From Pseudomonadota bacterium (lineage in GTDB: Bacteria > Desulfobacterota > Desulfarculia > Desulfarculales > Desulfarculaceae), in the NCBI GenBank assembly GCA_018902755.1, contig JAHIQI010000069.1:62001-126000 (forward strand): DNA of 64,000 nt, written 5' to 3'. Of this stretch, positions 40,995 through 49,555 are shown in pieces. Position numbers and translations under genes: made by a program. The notes beneath the pieces are model-generated. The model saw only the letters and a program-made list of their open reading frames with translations, was not told the DNA's origin and ran no database searches. The first letter of the stretch is position 1. The number at the start of each line of letters is the position of its first letter.

Positions 40995-42338
40995 GTGGAA
41001 CGCATCCTCATAGTTGACGACGAGAAAAACTACCTGGTGGTGTTGCAGGCCCTTTTGGCCGACAACGGCTACGAGATGCTTACCGCCCAGAACGGGCCTC
41101 AGGCCCTGGCCCTGGCCGCCGAGGAGGAGCCGGACCTGGTCATCACCGACATGCGCATGCCCCAGATGAGCGGCCTGGACCTCATCCAACGGCTCAAGGC
41201 CCGCTTCAACGAAATGCCCATCATCGTCATGACCGCCTACGGCACCGTGGAAAACGCGGTGGAGGCCATGAAGTCCGGGGCCACTGACTACATCTCCAAG
41301 CCCTTCGAGAACACCGAGCTGCTGCTCACGGTGCAAAAGGCGCTCAAAATGCGCCGCCTGCTTTTCCAGAACCGCCTGCTCAAGGAAGAGCTCAAGGGCT
41401 ACGGCGAGATCATCGGCGACAGCAAGGCCATGCGCCAGGTGTACGGGCTCATCGACAAGGTGGCCGCCACCCGGGCCACGGTGCTGCTCACCGGCGAGAG
41501 CGGCACGGGCAAGGAGCTTATCGCCCGGGCCATCCACACCCGTTCGCCCCGGGCCGAGGAGCCCTTCGTGGCGGTGAACTGCATGGCCCTCACCGAGACC
41601 CTCTTGGAGAGCGAGCTGTTCGGTCACGAGAAGGGGGCCTTCACCGGGGCCACCTCCCGCCGCAAGGGCCGCTTCGAGATGGCCCACGGCGGCACCCTGT
41701 TCCTGGACGAGGTGGGCGAGATGAGCCTCTCCTTGCAGGTGAAGCTTCTGAGAGTGCTGCAGGAGCGCACCTTCGAGCGGGTGGGAGGCAATCAGCAGCT
41801 ATCGGTGGACGTGCGCATCGTGGCCGCCACCAACCGCGACCTGACCCAGGCGGTGGAGGTGGGCCAGTTCCGCGAGGATTTGTTCTACCGCCTCAACGTG
41901 GTGCGCATCAACGTACCGCCCCTGTCCCAGCGCCGCGAGGACTTGCCGGTGCTGGTGGCCCACTTTGTGAAGAAGTACGCCGCCGAGGTGGGGCGGTCCG
42001 CCCCGCAGGTGGACAAGCAGGCCATGGAGCTGATCTACAGCCACTCCTGGCCGGGCAACGTGCGCGAGTTGGAGAACGCCATAGAGCGGGCGGTGATCCT
42101 GGCCGGGGACGTCATCACCTCCGGCGATCTGCCCCTGGAGATAAGACCCGATCAGGAGGCCGCCGCCACCGAGCTGCCCCGGGACCTGAGCCTTAACGAC
42201 GCCCTGGAGGACCTGGAAAGGCGCATGATCGTCCGCGCCCTGAACGAGGCCGGGGGGGTGGCCGCCCACGCCGCCGAGGCCCTGGGGCTCACCAAGTCCA
42301 ATCTGGCCTACAAGCTGAAAAAGTACGAGCTAGGCTAG
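40995..42338 (+). CDS. Sigma-54-dependent response regulator (NtrC/ZraR family)
   Basis: A 447-residue activator: receiver domain with phosphoacceptor in VITDMRMPQMSG, AAA+ domain with Walker A GESGTGKEL, the sigma-54 contact loop GAFTGA and Walker B FLDEVGEM, then a Fis-type helix-turn-helix (AAEALGLTKSNLAYKLKKY). It activates RpoN promoters when phosphorylated by the kinase upstream. The start is GTG. Its stop is 3 bp before the first MITE, so the element lies exactly at its 3' end. Confidence 0.93.
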   Translation: MERILIVDDEKNYLVVLQALLADNGYEMLTAQNGPQALALAAEEEPDLVITDMRMPQMSGLDLIQRLKARFNEMPIIVMTAYGTVENAVEAMKSGATDYISKPFENTELLLTVQKALKMRRLLFQNRLLKEELKGYGEIIGDSKAMRQVYGLIDKVAATRATVLLTGESGTGKELIARAIHTRSPRAEEPFVAVNCMALTETLLESELFGHEKGAFTGATSRRKGRFEMAHGGTLFLDEVGEMSLSLQVKLLRVLQERTFERVGGNQQLSVDVRIVAATNRDLTQAVEVGQFREDLFYRLNVVRINVPPLSQRREDLPVLVAHFVKKYAAEVGRSAPQVDKQAMELIYSHSWPGNVRELENAIERAVILAGDVITSGDLPLEIRPDQEAAATELPRDLSLNDALEDLERRMIVRALNEAGGVAAHAAEALGLTKSNLAYKLKKYELG

Positions 42339-42341
42339 TTA

Positions 42342-42600
42342 AGCCCGCATATTTCATGAGGGTCGTGCGTCCGGCTGCGCCAGCCACCGGCATACGGTGT
42401 AGCCGGCTTCGCTCGGGCCTCGACGTAGCGCTCTGGCTACGCCTGCGGTCCTCACTTGCCGGACGCCTTGTCTGCCGTCGGCTGGCTATGCCGGGCCGAA
42501 AGGACACCGCCACCCGACAACGCTGACAACTGTTTATGATGATCGCCTAAAGGTAAATTCGATGTGCATTGCCGCCCAACCCCCATGAAACATGCGGGCT
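42342..42600. mobile_element. MITE copy 1 (about 259 bp, terminal inverted repeats)
   Basis: Non-coding element with near-perfect terminal inverted repeats: left AGCCCGCATATTTCATGAGG, right end the reverse complement of AGCCCGCATGTTTCATGGGG. The interior holds further inverted repeats (GCGTCCGGC/GCCGGACGC; GTAGC/GCTAC). It is in the same orientation as the copy at 45081 and similar along its left 160 bp, with a divergent right half. The right end supplies the TAG stop of the adjoining methyltransferase. No transposase is encoded, so movement would need one in trans. Target-site duplication is unclear. Confidence 0.82.
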
Positions 42601-43294
42601 AGGCCCAAGCGGCCACCACCATCACCTCGCCCCGGTCGGGACGGAACTTCCCGCCCCGGAATCCGGGATGCAACTCCACCCGCCGCCAGCCGTTGAACAG
42701 CCTCTGGATATCAGCCACTCTTAGCACCCGAATGAGGGTGCACAGGCCGCCTTCCTCAACTAGGCTCATCTCCTCCAGGCCCGGACCGGCCGAGCGGCAG
42801 CGCATGCCCGGCTGGTATTCCCGCCAGGCGCCAGGCACCGGTTCGGTCGGGTAGGTGGCGGGGTGGGGCAACTCCACCACCATGGCCCCTCCCGGAGCCA
42901 GCACCCGCCTAATCTCGGCGAACAGTTTCTCCAATTCTTGGGGTCCGGTGAAATGAATCAGGGTGGCGTGCAGGCTGATGACCAGGTCCAGGGAGTTGTC
43001 GCCGAAGGGCAGTCCCTGGCGGGCGTCGGCCAACACCAGGCGGGCGGCCGTCTTGCGGTGCGCCCGGCGCAGCATGGCCTTGGAGCAGTCCAGGCCCACC
43101 GGAGAGAAACCGGCCTGAGCCAGGGGGCCCAGGATGCGGCCGGTGCCGCAGCCCAGGTCCAGCACCGTGCCCTGCGCGAAGGTATGGGCCAGCCACAGGG
43201 CCTGGCGCAGGCCCAGGGCCGGGGGATAGGCGTAGCGTTGGTCGTAGACCCCGGCCACCCGGTCGTAAAACGCTCGGCTGTCCAGGGGCTCCAC
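42599..43294 (-). CDS. Class I SAM-dependent methyltransferase
   Basis: A 231-residue small-molecule-type methyltransferase with the SAM motif VLDLGCGTGRILG (about residues 40-52), motif II LVLADARQGLPF and motif III (RVLAPGGAMVVEL). The substrate is unknown. GTG start after GAGG. It lies 9 bp after gatA in the same direction. The stop codon is formed at the edge of the MITE inverted repeat, so the present C-terminus may have been set by the insertion. Confidence 0.83.
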   Translation of the reverse strand: MEPLDSRAFYDRVAGVYDQRYAYPPALGLRQALWLAHTFAQGTVLDLGCGTGRILGPLAQAGFSPVGLDCSKAMLRRAHRKTAARLVLADARQGLPFGDNSLDLVISLHATLIHFTGPQELEKLFAEIRRVLAPGGAMVVELPHPATYPTEPVPGAWREYQPGMRCRSAGPGLEEMSLVEEGGLCTLIRVLRVADIQRLFNGWRRVELHPGFRGGKFRPDRGEVMVVAAWA

Positions 43295-43303
43295 TTCAGG
43301 CCT

Positions 43304-44767
43304 CTATAAAAGGGGCCGCCGCAGGTGGTGGTCCGTGGCCTGTTCATAGGCCTGGCCCACCGCGAACAGCGTCTCCTCGGCGAAGTGCGGCCCAATGATT
43401 TGCAGGCCGATGGGCCGCCCGGCCGAGGAGAACCCGGCGGGGATGCTCATGCCCGGCAGACCGGCCAGGTTGGTGGACAGGGTGAACACGTCACTCAAAT
43501 ACATCTGCAAGGGGTCGTCCACCTTTTGGCCGATGTCAAAGGCCGGGGTGGGGGTCACCGGCCCCACGATGGCGTCCACCTTTTCGAACGCCGCCTCGAA
43601 GTCCCGGCGGATGAGGGTGCGCACCTGACCGGCCTTGCCGTAGTAGGCGTCGTAATATCCGGCGCTTAGGGCGTAGGTGCCCAGCATGACCCGGCGGATC
43701 ACCTCCGGGCCGAAGCCCCGGCTGCGGGTGTCCAGGTACATGTCCATGAGCCCCGCGCCCTCGGAGCGTACGCTCAGGCCGTATTTCACGCCGTCGTAGC
43801 GGGCCAGGTTGGAGGAGGCCTCGGCCGGGGCGATGATGTAGTACACCGGCAGGGCGTACTCGGTGTGGGGCAGGCTCACCTCAACCAGCTCGGCTCCCTG
43901 GTTCTCCAGTTCGGCCATGGCCGCCTTGACCGTGGCCTCCACCTCCGGGTCCAGGCCTTGAACGAAAAACTCCTTGGGCACGCCCAGCTTGAGGCCCTTG
44001 ACCCCGCGCTCCAGGGAGGCGGTGTAATCGGGCACCGGGCGCGGGGCGCTGGTGGAGTCGGCCGGGTCGTGCCCGGCGATCACCGATAGCACCAGGGCCG
44101 CGTCGGCCACGGTGCGGGTGATGGGGCCCGCCTGGTCCAGGCTGGAGGCGAAGGCCACCAGGCCGAAGCGGCTGACCCGGCCGTAGGTGGGCTTGAGGCC
44201 CACCACTCCGCAATGGCTGGCGGGCTGGCGGATGGACCCGCCGGTGTCGGTGCCCACCGAGAACAGGCTGCTGCCCGCGGCCACGCTGGCCGCGGTGCCG
44301 CCAGAGGAGCCGCCGGGTATGGCGGCCAGGTCCCAGGGGTTGTGGCTGGTCTGAAAGCCCGAGTTCTCGGTGGAGGAGCCCATGGCGAACTCGTCCATGT
44401 TGTGCTTGCCCAAAAGCACCATGCCCGCTTCCTTGAGCTTTTTCACCAGGAAGGCGTCAAAGGGGGGCACGAAGTTTTCGAGAATCTTGCTGCCGCAGGT
44501 GGTGCGCACCCCGGCGGTGCACAGCACGTCCTTGAGCCCGGCGGGCACCCCGCACAGGGGTCCGGCCTGACCCGCCGCCCGGGCTTGGTCCGCCGCCTTT
44601 GCCTGGTCCAAGGCCGCCTCGCCGGTGAGGGTGAGGTAGGCCTTGACCTGGGGCTCGGTATCCTTGATGCGCTTGATGAGAGCCTGGGTCAGCTCCAGGC
44701 TGGAGACCTCGCCCTTGGCCAGCAGGTCCACCGCCTGGGTGAGGCTTAGCTCGTGCAGTTCCACCAT
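43304..44767 (-). CDS. gatA: Asp-tRNA(Asn)/Glu-tRNA(Gln) amidotransferase subunit A
   Basis: A 487-residue amidase-signature protein releasing ammonia from glutamine for tRNA-dependent Gln/Asn synthesis. The Ser-cisSer-Lys machinery is visible in GGSSGGTAASVAAG and the upstream CGVPAGLKD; HNMDEFAMGSS and TDTGGSIRQPA follow. The start at 44767 (MVELHEL) lies 7 bp after gatC. GatB is absent from the window, although GatCAB needs it, so gatB must lie elsewhere. Confidence 0.94.
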   Translation of the reverse strand: MVELHELSLTQAVDLLAKGEVSSLELTQALIKRIKDTEPQVKAYLTLTGEAALDQAKAADQARAAGQAGPLCGVPAGLKDVLCTAGVRTTCGSKILENFVPPFDAFLVKKLKEAGMVLLGKHNMDEFAMGSSTENSGFQTSHNPWDLAAIPGGSSGGTAASVAAGSSLFSVGTDTGGSIRQPASHCGVVGLKPTYGRVSRFGLVAFASSLDQAGPITRTVADAALVLSVIAGHDPADSTSAPRPVPDYTASLERGVKGLKLGVPKEFFVQGLDPEVEATVKAAMAELENQGAELVEVSLPHTEYALPVYYIIAPAEASSNLARYDGVKYGLSVRSEGAGLMDMYLDTRSRGFGPEVIRRVMLGTYALSAGYYDAYYGKAGQVRTLIRRDFEAAFEKVDAIVGPVTPTPAFDIGQKVDDPLQMYLSDVFTLSTNLAGLPGMSIPAGFSSAGRPIGLQIIGPHFAEETLFAVGQAYEQATDHHLRRPLL

Positions 44768-44774
44768 CGTCTCC

Positions 44775-45059
44775 TTATATGACCTTGGGCACGATGAAGC
44801 TCTGGCCATCGCTGTCGGGCGCGTTGGCCAGGGCCCGCTCGTGGTCCAGGCTCTCCCCGGTCTGGTCGGGGCGCATGGCTCCGCTCAGCTCCAGGGCGTG
44901 GTTGGTGGAGGGCACTCCGCTGGTGTCCAGTTCGGCCAGCTTGTCCATGGCCGTGAGGATATCGTTGAGCTGCTCGGTGAGCTTGGCGCTCATCTCGTCG
45001 CTTAGTCTGAGCCGGGCAAGGGCGGCCACGTGGGCCACCTCGGACGCACTGATTTTCAT
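44775..45059 (-). CDS. gatC: Asp-tRNA(Asn)/Glu-tRNA(Gln) amidotransferase subunit C
   Basis: A 94-residue GatC of normal length: the N-terminal helix (VAHVAALARLRLSDEM), LNDILTAMDKLAELDTSG and the C-terminal SFIVPKVI. It wraps around GatA and GatB to hold the complex. The ATG at 45059 follows GGAGACAGG. The second MITE ends 21 bp upstream, so any gatCA promoter lies in or beyond that element. Confidence 0.94.
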   Translation of the reverse strand: MKISASEVAHVAALARLRLSDEMSAKLTEQLNDILTAMDKLAELDTSGVPSTNHALELSGAMRPDQTGESLDHERALANAPDSDGQSFIVPKVI

Positions 45060-45080
45060 CACCTGTCTCCAAAATTTGGT

Positions 45081-45340
45081 TAGCCCGCACATTTCATGAA
45101 GGTTGTGCGTCCGGCCTCGTCAGCCACCTGCATACCGCGTTACCGGCTGCGCTCGGTCCTCGACGTAGCAGCTTAGGCTACGCCTGCGTTCCTCTCTTGC
45201 CGGATGCCTTGTCTGCCGGCGGCTGACTGGGCCGGGTCGGAGCACGGACAGCATGCGACAAAGGCGACGCGGTATTCATGAAGATGGCGAAAATAGCTCA
45301 AACCTGGTGCCTCCCCAACCCTCATGAAATGTGCGGGCTA
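45081..45340. mobile_element. MITE copy 2 (about 260 bp, terminal inverted repeats)
   Basis: Second copy of the element, with terminal inverted repeats TAGCCCGCACATTTCATGAA and TAGCCCGCACATTTCATGAG (right end, read from the minus strand). GGT stands just outside both ends and could be a 3-bp target duplication. It fills most of the gap between gatC and the histone deacetylase-family gene; the remaining bases (45341-45426) hold nothing recognisable. Same orientation as copy 1. Confidence 0.83.
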
Positions 45341-45426
45341 GGTGGTTTTTTATCACGCACGGGCTTTGGGGACAAGGCGGGCGCGGTCTTTGGGGGGCGA
45401 TTGTAGGGCGGGCGCCCGGGCGGAGG

Positions 45427-46461
45427 CTAGGGCAGCTTCCAATAGTGCTTGGCCGCCTCCATGGCCCGGTCCACCCAGGTGATGGGGTCGGTGGCCGCCG
45501 CCTTGGCGATAAGCTCTTCCTCCCGGCGCTGCCCGGCCAGGGCGGCCAACACCGCCACCACCGAGCGGCCCAGGGCGGCCTGGTTGTAGCCGCCCTCCAG
45601 GGAAGCCACGATGCGTCCGGGGCAGAACTCCTGGCTGATCTCGGTGAGGCGCTGGGTCATGGCCGCGAAGCCAGCCGCGCTGATCATCATACCCCCCAGG
45701 GGGTCTTCCCGGTGGGAGTCGAAACCGGCGGACACCAGTATGAACTGGGGCCTGAACTGGCGGGCCACGGGCAACAGAAGGCGCTCAAAGGCCTGCAAAT
45801 GCTCCAGGTCGCCCCGGCCCGGCGGCATGGGCAGGTTTATGGTGCGGCCCTTGGCCGAGCCCTGGCCCACCGCGCTGATCTGGCCGGTGCCGGGGTATAG
45901 GGGCGATTGGTGGGTGGAGAAATAGAGCACCCGCGACTCGGGGTAGAAGATGTCTTCGGTGCCGTTGCCGTGGTGGACGTCCCAGTCCACCACCAGTATG
46001 CGCTCCAGGCCGCGCTTGAGCATAAGGTGGGCGGCGGCGGCGGCCACGTTGTTGAACAGGCAAAAGCCCATGGCCCGGGTGGAGGTGGCGTGGTGGCCGG
46101 GAGGACGCACCAGAGCGAAGCCGTGGTCCACCTCTCCGGACAGGGCCGCGTCGCAAAGGTCGATGAGGCTGCCCGCGGCCAACAGGGCCACCTCGCAGGA
46201 GCGGGGCGAACACACCGTGTCCGGGTCCAGGCTGGTGCTGCGTCCGGCGGTGCCCGCCACCCGGCGCAGGTGGCTGGCGTGGTGCACCGTGGTCAACTCT
46301 TCTTCCCGGGCCGGGCGCAGGGGAAGCGTCTCCAGGACGCCGCGCCCATCCCAGTGGGAGATGGCTTCGTCAATGGCCTCCAGACGGTCGCCCACTTCGC
46401 AGTGGTAGGGGCCGGTGTCGTGCTCCCGGAAGATCGGATCGTTGACCACCCCCACACTCAT
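45427..46461 (-). CDS. Histone deacetylase-family protein (AcuC/acetylpolyamine amidohydrolase-like)
   Basis: A 344-residue zinc amidohydrolase. The His-His charge relay is in RPPGHHATSTRAMG, the zinc Asp/His in DWDVHHGNGTEDIFY and the second zinc Asp in SAGFDSHREDPLGG. Known bacterial members deacetylate acetyl-CoA synthetase or polyamines. It is the last gene of a minus-strand operon with a sodium:solute symporter, which suits a link to acetate or another carboxylate. The gap to the LysM-like gene is 2 bp. Confidence 0.88.
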   Translation of the reverse strand: MSVGVVNDPIFREHDTGPYHCEVGDRLEAIDEAISHWDGRGVLETLPLRPAREEELTTVHHASHLRRVAGTAGRSTSLDPDTVCSPRSCEVALLAAGSLIDLCDAALSGEVDHGFALVRPPGHHATSTRAMGFCLFNNVAAAAAHLMLKRGLERILVVDWDVHHGNGTEDIFYPESRVLYFSTHQSPLYPGTGQISAVGQGSAKGRTINLPMPPGRGDLEHLQAFERLLLPVARQFRPQFILVSAGFDSHREDPLGGMMISAAGFAAMTQRLTEISQEFCPGRIVASLEGGYNQAALGRSVVAVLAALAGQRREEELIAKAAATDPITWVDRAMEAAKHYWKLP

Positions 46462-46463
46462 GG

Positions 46464-47351
46464 CTATTTTTTCTCCGGCTGGGCTTTGGCGGGCGACTCC
46501 ATTTCCTTGGTGGTCACCTTCACCTGGTCCGGCTTGGGGAAGAACAGCACCCGGCCGTCGTAGAGCACCCCGTTGATCTCCTTGGGGTCCACCTTGTCCA
46601 ACTGGGGGAAGATCTCGCTCAGGTTGAAGATCACCACCTTTTGGCCCGGCTCCAGCAGGTTCAGGTCCTTGGTCATCTGGCCGGTGCGCAGGTTGTACAC
46701 GCCCACCATGTGTTCGGCGAACTTGAGTATCTTGCCCACGCCGGTGGAGTAGCCCTTGGGTTGTGGCTGGTCGGCCCTGAGCGGAAGGTTCACCCCCCGC
46801 CCGGCCAGGTACTCACGCAGCAGTTGGTAGTGTATCTGCCACAGGTTGTCGCCGGGGCGGACCACGTGCACCCCCCAGGCGCTGACCTTGCCGCCCTGCA
46901 GGGATTTTTCGCGCACCTCGCCGCGCTGCTCCACCACCAGCTTGCGCTCCAACTCCTCCACGGGAACTTTCTTGCCGCCCACCTGGATGCTCTCGTCGCT
47001 GCGGGCCACCGCGTCCACGGACTTGTCCAGTCCGAAGGGTTTTTTGCGCTGGTCCTGCTCGCCCTGTTGGCTGCCGTCCACTTTGATGGTGTCGCCGTGC
47101 TTGCTGGGCACGGGAACCCCGGCGGCCTGGTCTTGCCCGGCCTTTTGTCCGGCTGCGGTCGCGGGCTTGGCCTGCTTGCCCTCCTTGGGGGAGATGTCGC
47201 CCCAATAGACCCACAGGGCCGCCACGGCGGCCAGGATCACCACTAGGGCCAAAAGCCAAGGCCAGCGCGAGGAGCCGGAGGGATTGCTTTGGGGCGAGGA
47301 GGTCTGCCCGATGTCCAGCTTGCCGCCGGGTGGGTTGGTCTGGTCATTCAT
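46464..47351 (-). CDS. Membrane-anchored protein with LysM-like domain
   Basis: A 295-residue protein with one transmembrane helix (about residues 30-50), a Lys/Gln-rich linker and a domain opening with VHVVRPGDNLWQIHYQLL, which matches a LysM start, but the domain runs longer than a normal LysM (about 130 residues to the C-terminus), so it may be a divergent variant. The topology puts the domain in the periplasm, so peptidoglycan binding is plausible. It lies between the symporter and deacetylase genes in the same operon. Confidence 0.68.
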   Translation of the reverse strand: MNDQTNPPGGKLDIGQTSSPQSNPSGSSRWPWLLALVVILAAVAALWVYWGDISPKEGKQAKPATAAGQKAGQDQAAGVPVPSKHGDTIKVDGSQQGEQDQRKKPFGLDKSVDAVARSDESIQVGGKKVPVEELERKLVVEQRGEVREKSLQGGKVSAWGVHVVRPGDNLWQIHYQLLREYLAGRGVNLPLRADQPQPKGYSTGVGKILKFAEHMVGVYNLRTGQMTKDLNLLEPGQKVVIFNLSEIFPQLDKVDPKEINGVLYDGRVLFFPKPDQVKVTTKEMESPAKAQPEKK

Positions 47352-47425
47352 GGATATTCACCCCCGGGGTGGAAAAAAAGCCGGACACCGGCCCAGCCGA
47401 TGCCCGGCGGGATATCTGTGGCATT

Positions 47426-49024
47426 CTATAAGTTTCGCCAGCAAAGCTGCAAGTGCTTCTGGTCCATCTTGGGGGAGGCCAGGCTGACCACCACCGCCAG
47501 GATGAGCGAAACCGGCAGGGCGATGATGTTGGGGTCGGTGAATTGCAGCAGCCACCAACCCGATCCCTGGGCCGCGCTCTGGGCCAGGCTGTCCACCCCG
47601 AAGGTGGCCTTGCACAGGCCGATGGCCGCCGATTCCTTGGTGTGCACGAACAACAGGAAGAAGAAGCTGGTGGCGAAGCCGCCTACTATGGAGACCACGG
47701 CCCCCAGCCTGGTCATGCCTTTCCAGTACAGGCCCAAGAAATAGGCGGGCAGGAAGCTGGCCGCGCACAGGCCGAAGAAGAAGGCGGTGGCCAGGGCGAT
47801 GATGGAGGGCGGCAACAGCAGGCCCCACACCAAAGTGACCAGGATGGTGATGCCCACCCCCAGGCGGCTCATACGCAGCTCGCCGCGCCCGCCGGAAGCC
47901 AGGCCCTTCTCATAGAAGTCGCGGCCCAGGCTGGTGCCGCCCACGTGGAACTGGCTGGACAGGGTGCTCATGGCCGCGGCCAGCATGGCCAGCAGGAAGA
48001 GTATCTCGAACCAGTCGGGCATGACCTTGGTGACGTACAGGGGAATGATCTTGTCGATGTTGCCCCCGGCCACGGCCACCGATATCTTGCCCAGCTCGCG
48101 GAAGAACACCACGTTGCTCAGCGCGCCCACCACGAAGGCCACCCCGGTCATCAGCACGATGAAGATGCCGCCGAAGAGCACCGCCCGGTTTAGCTGGCGG
48201 TCGCTGGCCACGGTCATGTAGCGCACCGCCAACTGGGGCTGGGCCAAGACGCCGATGCCCACGCCGTAGATGATGGTGGTGTAGATCACCAGCCACAGGG
48301 GGGTGAAGGGCTTGGCCCCCTGGGTCCAGCCCAGCATGCCCCCGGCCTTGAGGTTGGCGGGCATCTGGGGAGCCAGGTCGGTGAGCGCCTGGTGGGCCTC
48401 GGTGACCCCACCCAGGGTGGAGTAGGTGAAAATGATCAGGATAAGCATCATCACCAGCATCAGGCTGCCCTGGAAGGCGTCGGTGTACATCACCGCCTTG
48501 AGCCCGCCGGTGATCACGTAAATGGCCAGGATAGCCACGAAGCCCAGGAGCACCACGTAGTAGTTGATGCCCAGGCTGACCTCCAGCATGCGGCTGATGC
48601 CGATGAGCACCGCCGCGGCGTAGACCGGGATGAACAAAAACACCACCGCCCCGCTGAAGCCCTGGATGAAGCGCGACTGATAGCGCTGGCCCAGAAGCTC
48701 GGGGAAGGTGTGCGAATCCAGGGCCACTCCCATGCGCCGGGTGCGTTTGCCAAAGAACACCATGGCGATGAAGATGCCCACGAAGATGTTGAGGAAGGTG
48801 AGCCACAGCAAGGGGAAGCCGAACAGGGCCGCCGCTCCGCCGAAACCGATGATCGCCGAAGTGGAGATGAAGGTGGCCCCGTAGCTCATGGCCATTACAT
48901 AAGGGTTCATCTGGCGTCCGGCCAGCATGTAGTCGCTGGCCTGGCGGGTTTCGCGCCAACCCTTGTAGCCCAGGTAGAAGACCACGGCCAGATACACCAA
49001 CGCCAAAATGATCTTGACGGTCAT
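47426..49024 (-). CDS. Sodium:solute symporter family protein
   Basis: A 532-residue transporter of the SSS family with about 13 transmembrane helices. Family segments include SYGATFISTSAIIGFGGAAA (cited as FISTSAIIGFGG), SRFIQGFSGAVVF and AAAMSTLSSQFHVGGTS near the sodium sites. Substrates in this family include acetate, proline, pantothenate and glycine betaine; none is fixed here. The ATG follows GAGGAGG. The 54-residue accessory gene upstream and the carboxylate-linked deacetylase downstream suggest a carboxylate substrate. Confidence 0.9.
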   Translation of the reverse strand: MTVKIILALVYLAVVFYLGYKGWRETRQASDYMLAGRQMNPYVMAMSYGATFISTSAIIGFGGAAALFGFPLLWLTFLNIFVGIFIAMVFFGKRTRRMGVALDSHTFPELLGQRYQSRFIQGFSGAVVFLFIPVYAAAVLIGISRMLEVSLGINYYVVLLGFVAILAIYVITGGLKAVMYTDAFQGSLMLVMMLILIIFTYSTLGGVTEAHQALTDLAPQMPANLKAGGMLGWTQGAKPFTPLWLVIYTTIIYGVGIGVLAQPQLAVRYMTVASDRQLNRAVLFGGIFIVLMTGVAFVVGALSNVVFFRELGKISVAVAGGNIDKIIPLYVTKVMPDWFEILFLLAMLAAAMSTLSSQFHVGGTSLGRDFYEKGLASGGRGELRMSRLGVGITILVTLVWGLLLPPSIIALATAFFFGLCAASFLPAYFLGLYWKGMTRLGAVVSIVGGFATSFFFLLFVHTKESAAIGLCKATFGVDSLAQSAAQGSGWWLLQFTDPNIIALPVSLILAVVVSLASPKMDQKHLQLCWRNL

Positions 49025-49081
49025 CCTGCCTCCTCGTCAGCTATGGTAATGCGCCGTCCGGGACCGGCGGCGCGGCCGGTG

Positions 49082-49246
49082 TTACTTGCCCTCGCCCTCG
49101 GGGGCCCATTGGTCCAGGTCCCTGAGTTCCTCGGTCAGCGGTCCGCTGTCGTTCCATTTGACGATGCCGTAGATTATGCACAGCACCGAGGCGGCGATGC
49201 ACAAAACGTAAGCAAGGGCCAGCTCGGGACTCGCGATGCCTAGCAA
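49082..49246 (-). CDS. Symporter small accessory protein
   Basis: A 54-residue membrane peptide starting TTG (LLGIASPELALAYVLCI) with one transmembrane helix (about residues 9-29), then IVKWNDSG and an acidic tail ending EGEGK. GGAGGA lies 5 bases before the TTG. It is directly upstream of the symporter gene, in the same direction and 57 bp from it. Small proteins of this shape regularly accompany SSS symporters and are thought to be accessory subunits. It is too short to stand out in a simple open-frame search. Confidence 0.75.
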   Translation of the reverse strand: MLGIASPELALAYVLCIAASVLCIIYGIVKWNDSGPLTEELRDLDQWAPEGEGK

Positions 49247-49351
49247 AGGATTCCTCCAGCTCGGCGGGGGGAGGGAAGCCCCCCGGAATGATGGTGGCGG
49301 GCGAGACCTTGGTTCGTAGGCTCCGTATGTGGTGAAATGACCCGCTACCAG

Positions 49352-49396
49352 CTACAATGTAGTCACACTATACGAAGGCGGGCCGCGCAAAGTCAA
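49352..49396 (-). promoter_or_regulatory. Symporter-operon promoter with start-site operator
   Basis: On the minus strand TTGACT (49391-49396), an 18-bp spacer and TATAGT (49367-49372). The near-perfect palindrome CTACAATGTAG (49352-49362) lies at the expected transcription start, where a bound repressor would block initiation. Confidence 0.6.
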
Positions 49397-49442
49397 GGAG
49401 CAAGGCGCCGTGCGGCCGCCTGGAGCCGGTATCAGCCTCCTC

Positions 49443-49476
49443 TTGAATATGGCTCCAAACGTGTTACATTGTAGCT
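49443..49476 (+). promoter_or_regulatory. MoxR-operon promoter overlapping an operator-like site
   Basis: TTGAAT (49443-49448), a 16-bp spacer and TACATT (49465-49470). The -10 box is part of TACATTGTAGCT, the inverted copy of the 12-mer at the symporter promoter. Confidence 0.5.
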
Positions 49477-49555
49477 ACTTGCGGCAGCCCATCCGCCACG
49501 GGGCGGAGAGGGCGGCCCCGCCACAAACCGCCTGCGCCAAGGACAAGGAGTCCAG

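Larger units (their letters stand above)
49247..49555. promoter_or_regulatory. Divergent control region between symporter and MoxR operons
   Basis: Non-coding stretch carrying two outward-facing promoters and two operator-like sites (separate entries). The 12-mer AGCTACAATGTA occurs at 49350-49361 and again, inverted, at 49465-49476. Nothing else was recognised in the stretch. Confidence 0.7.
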
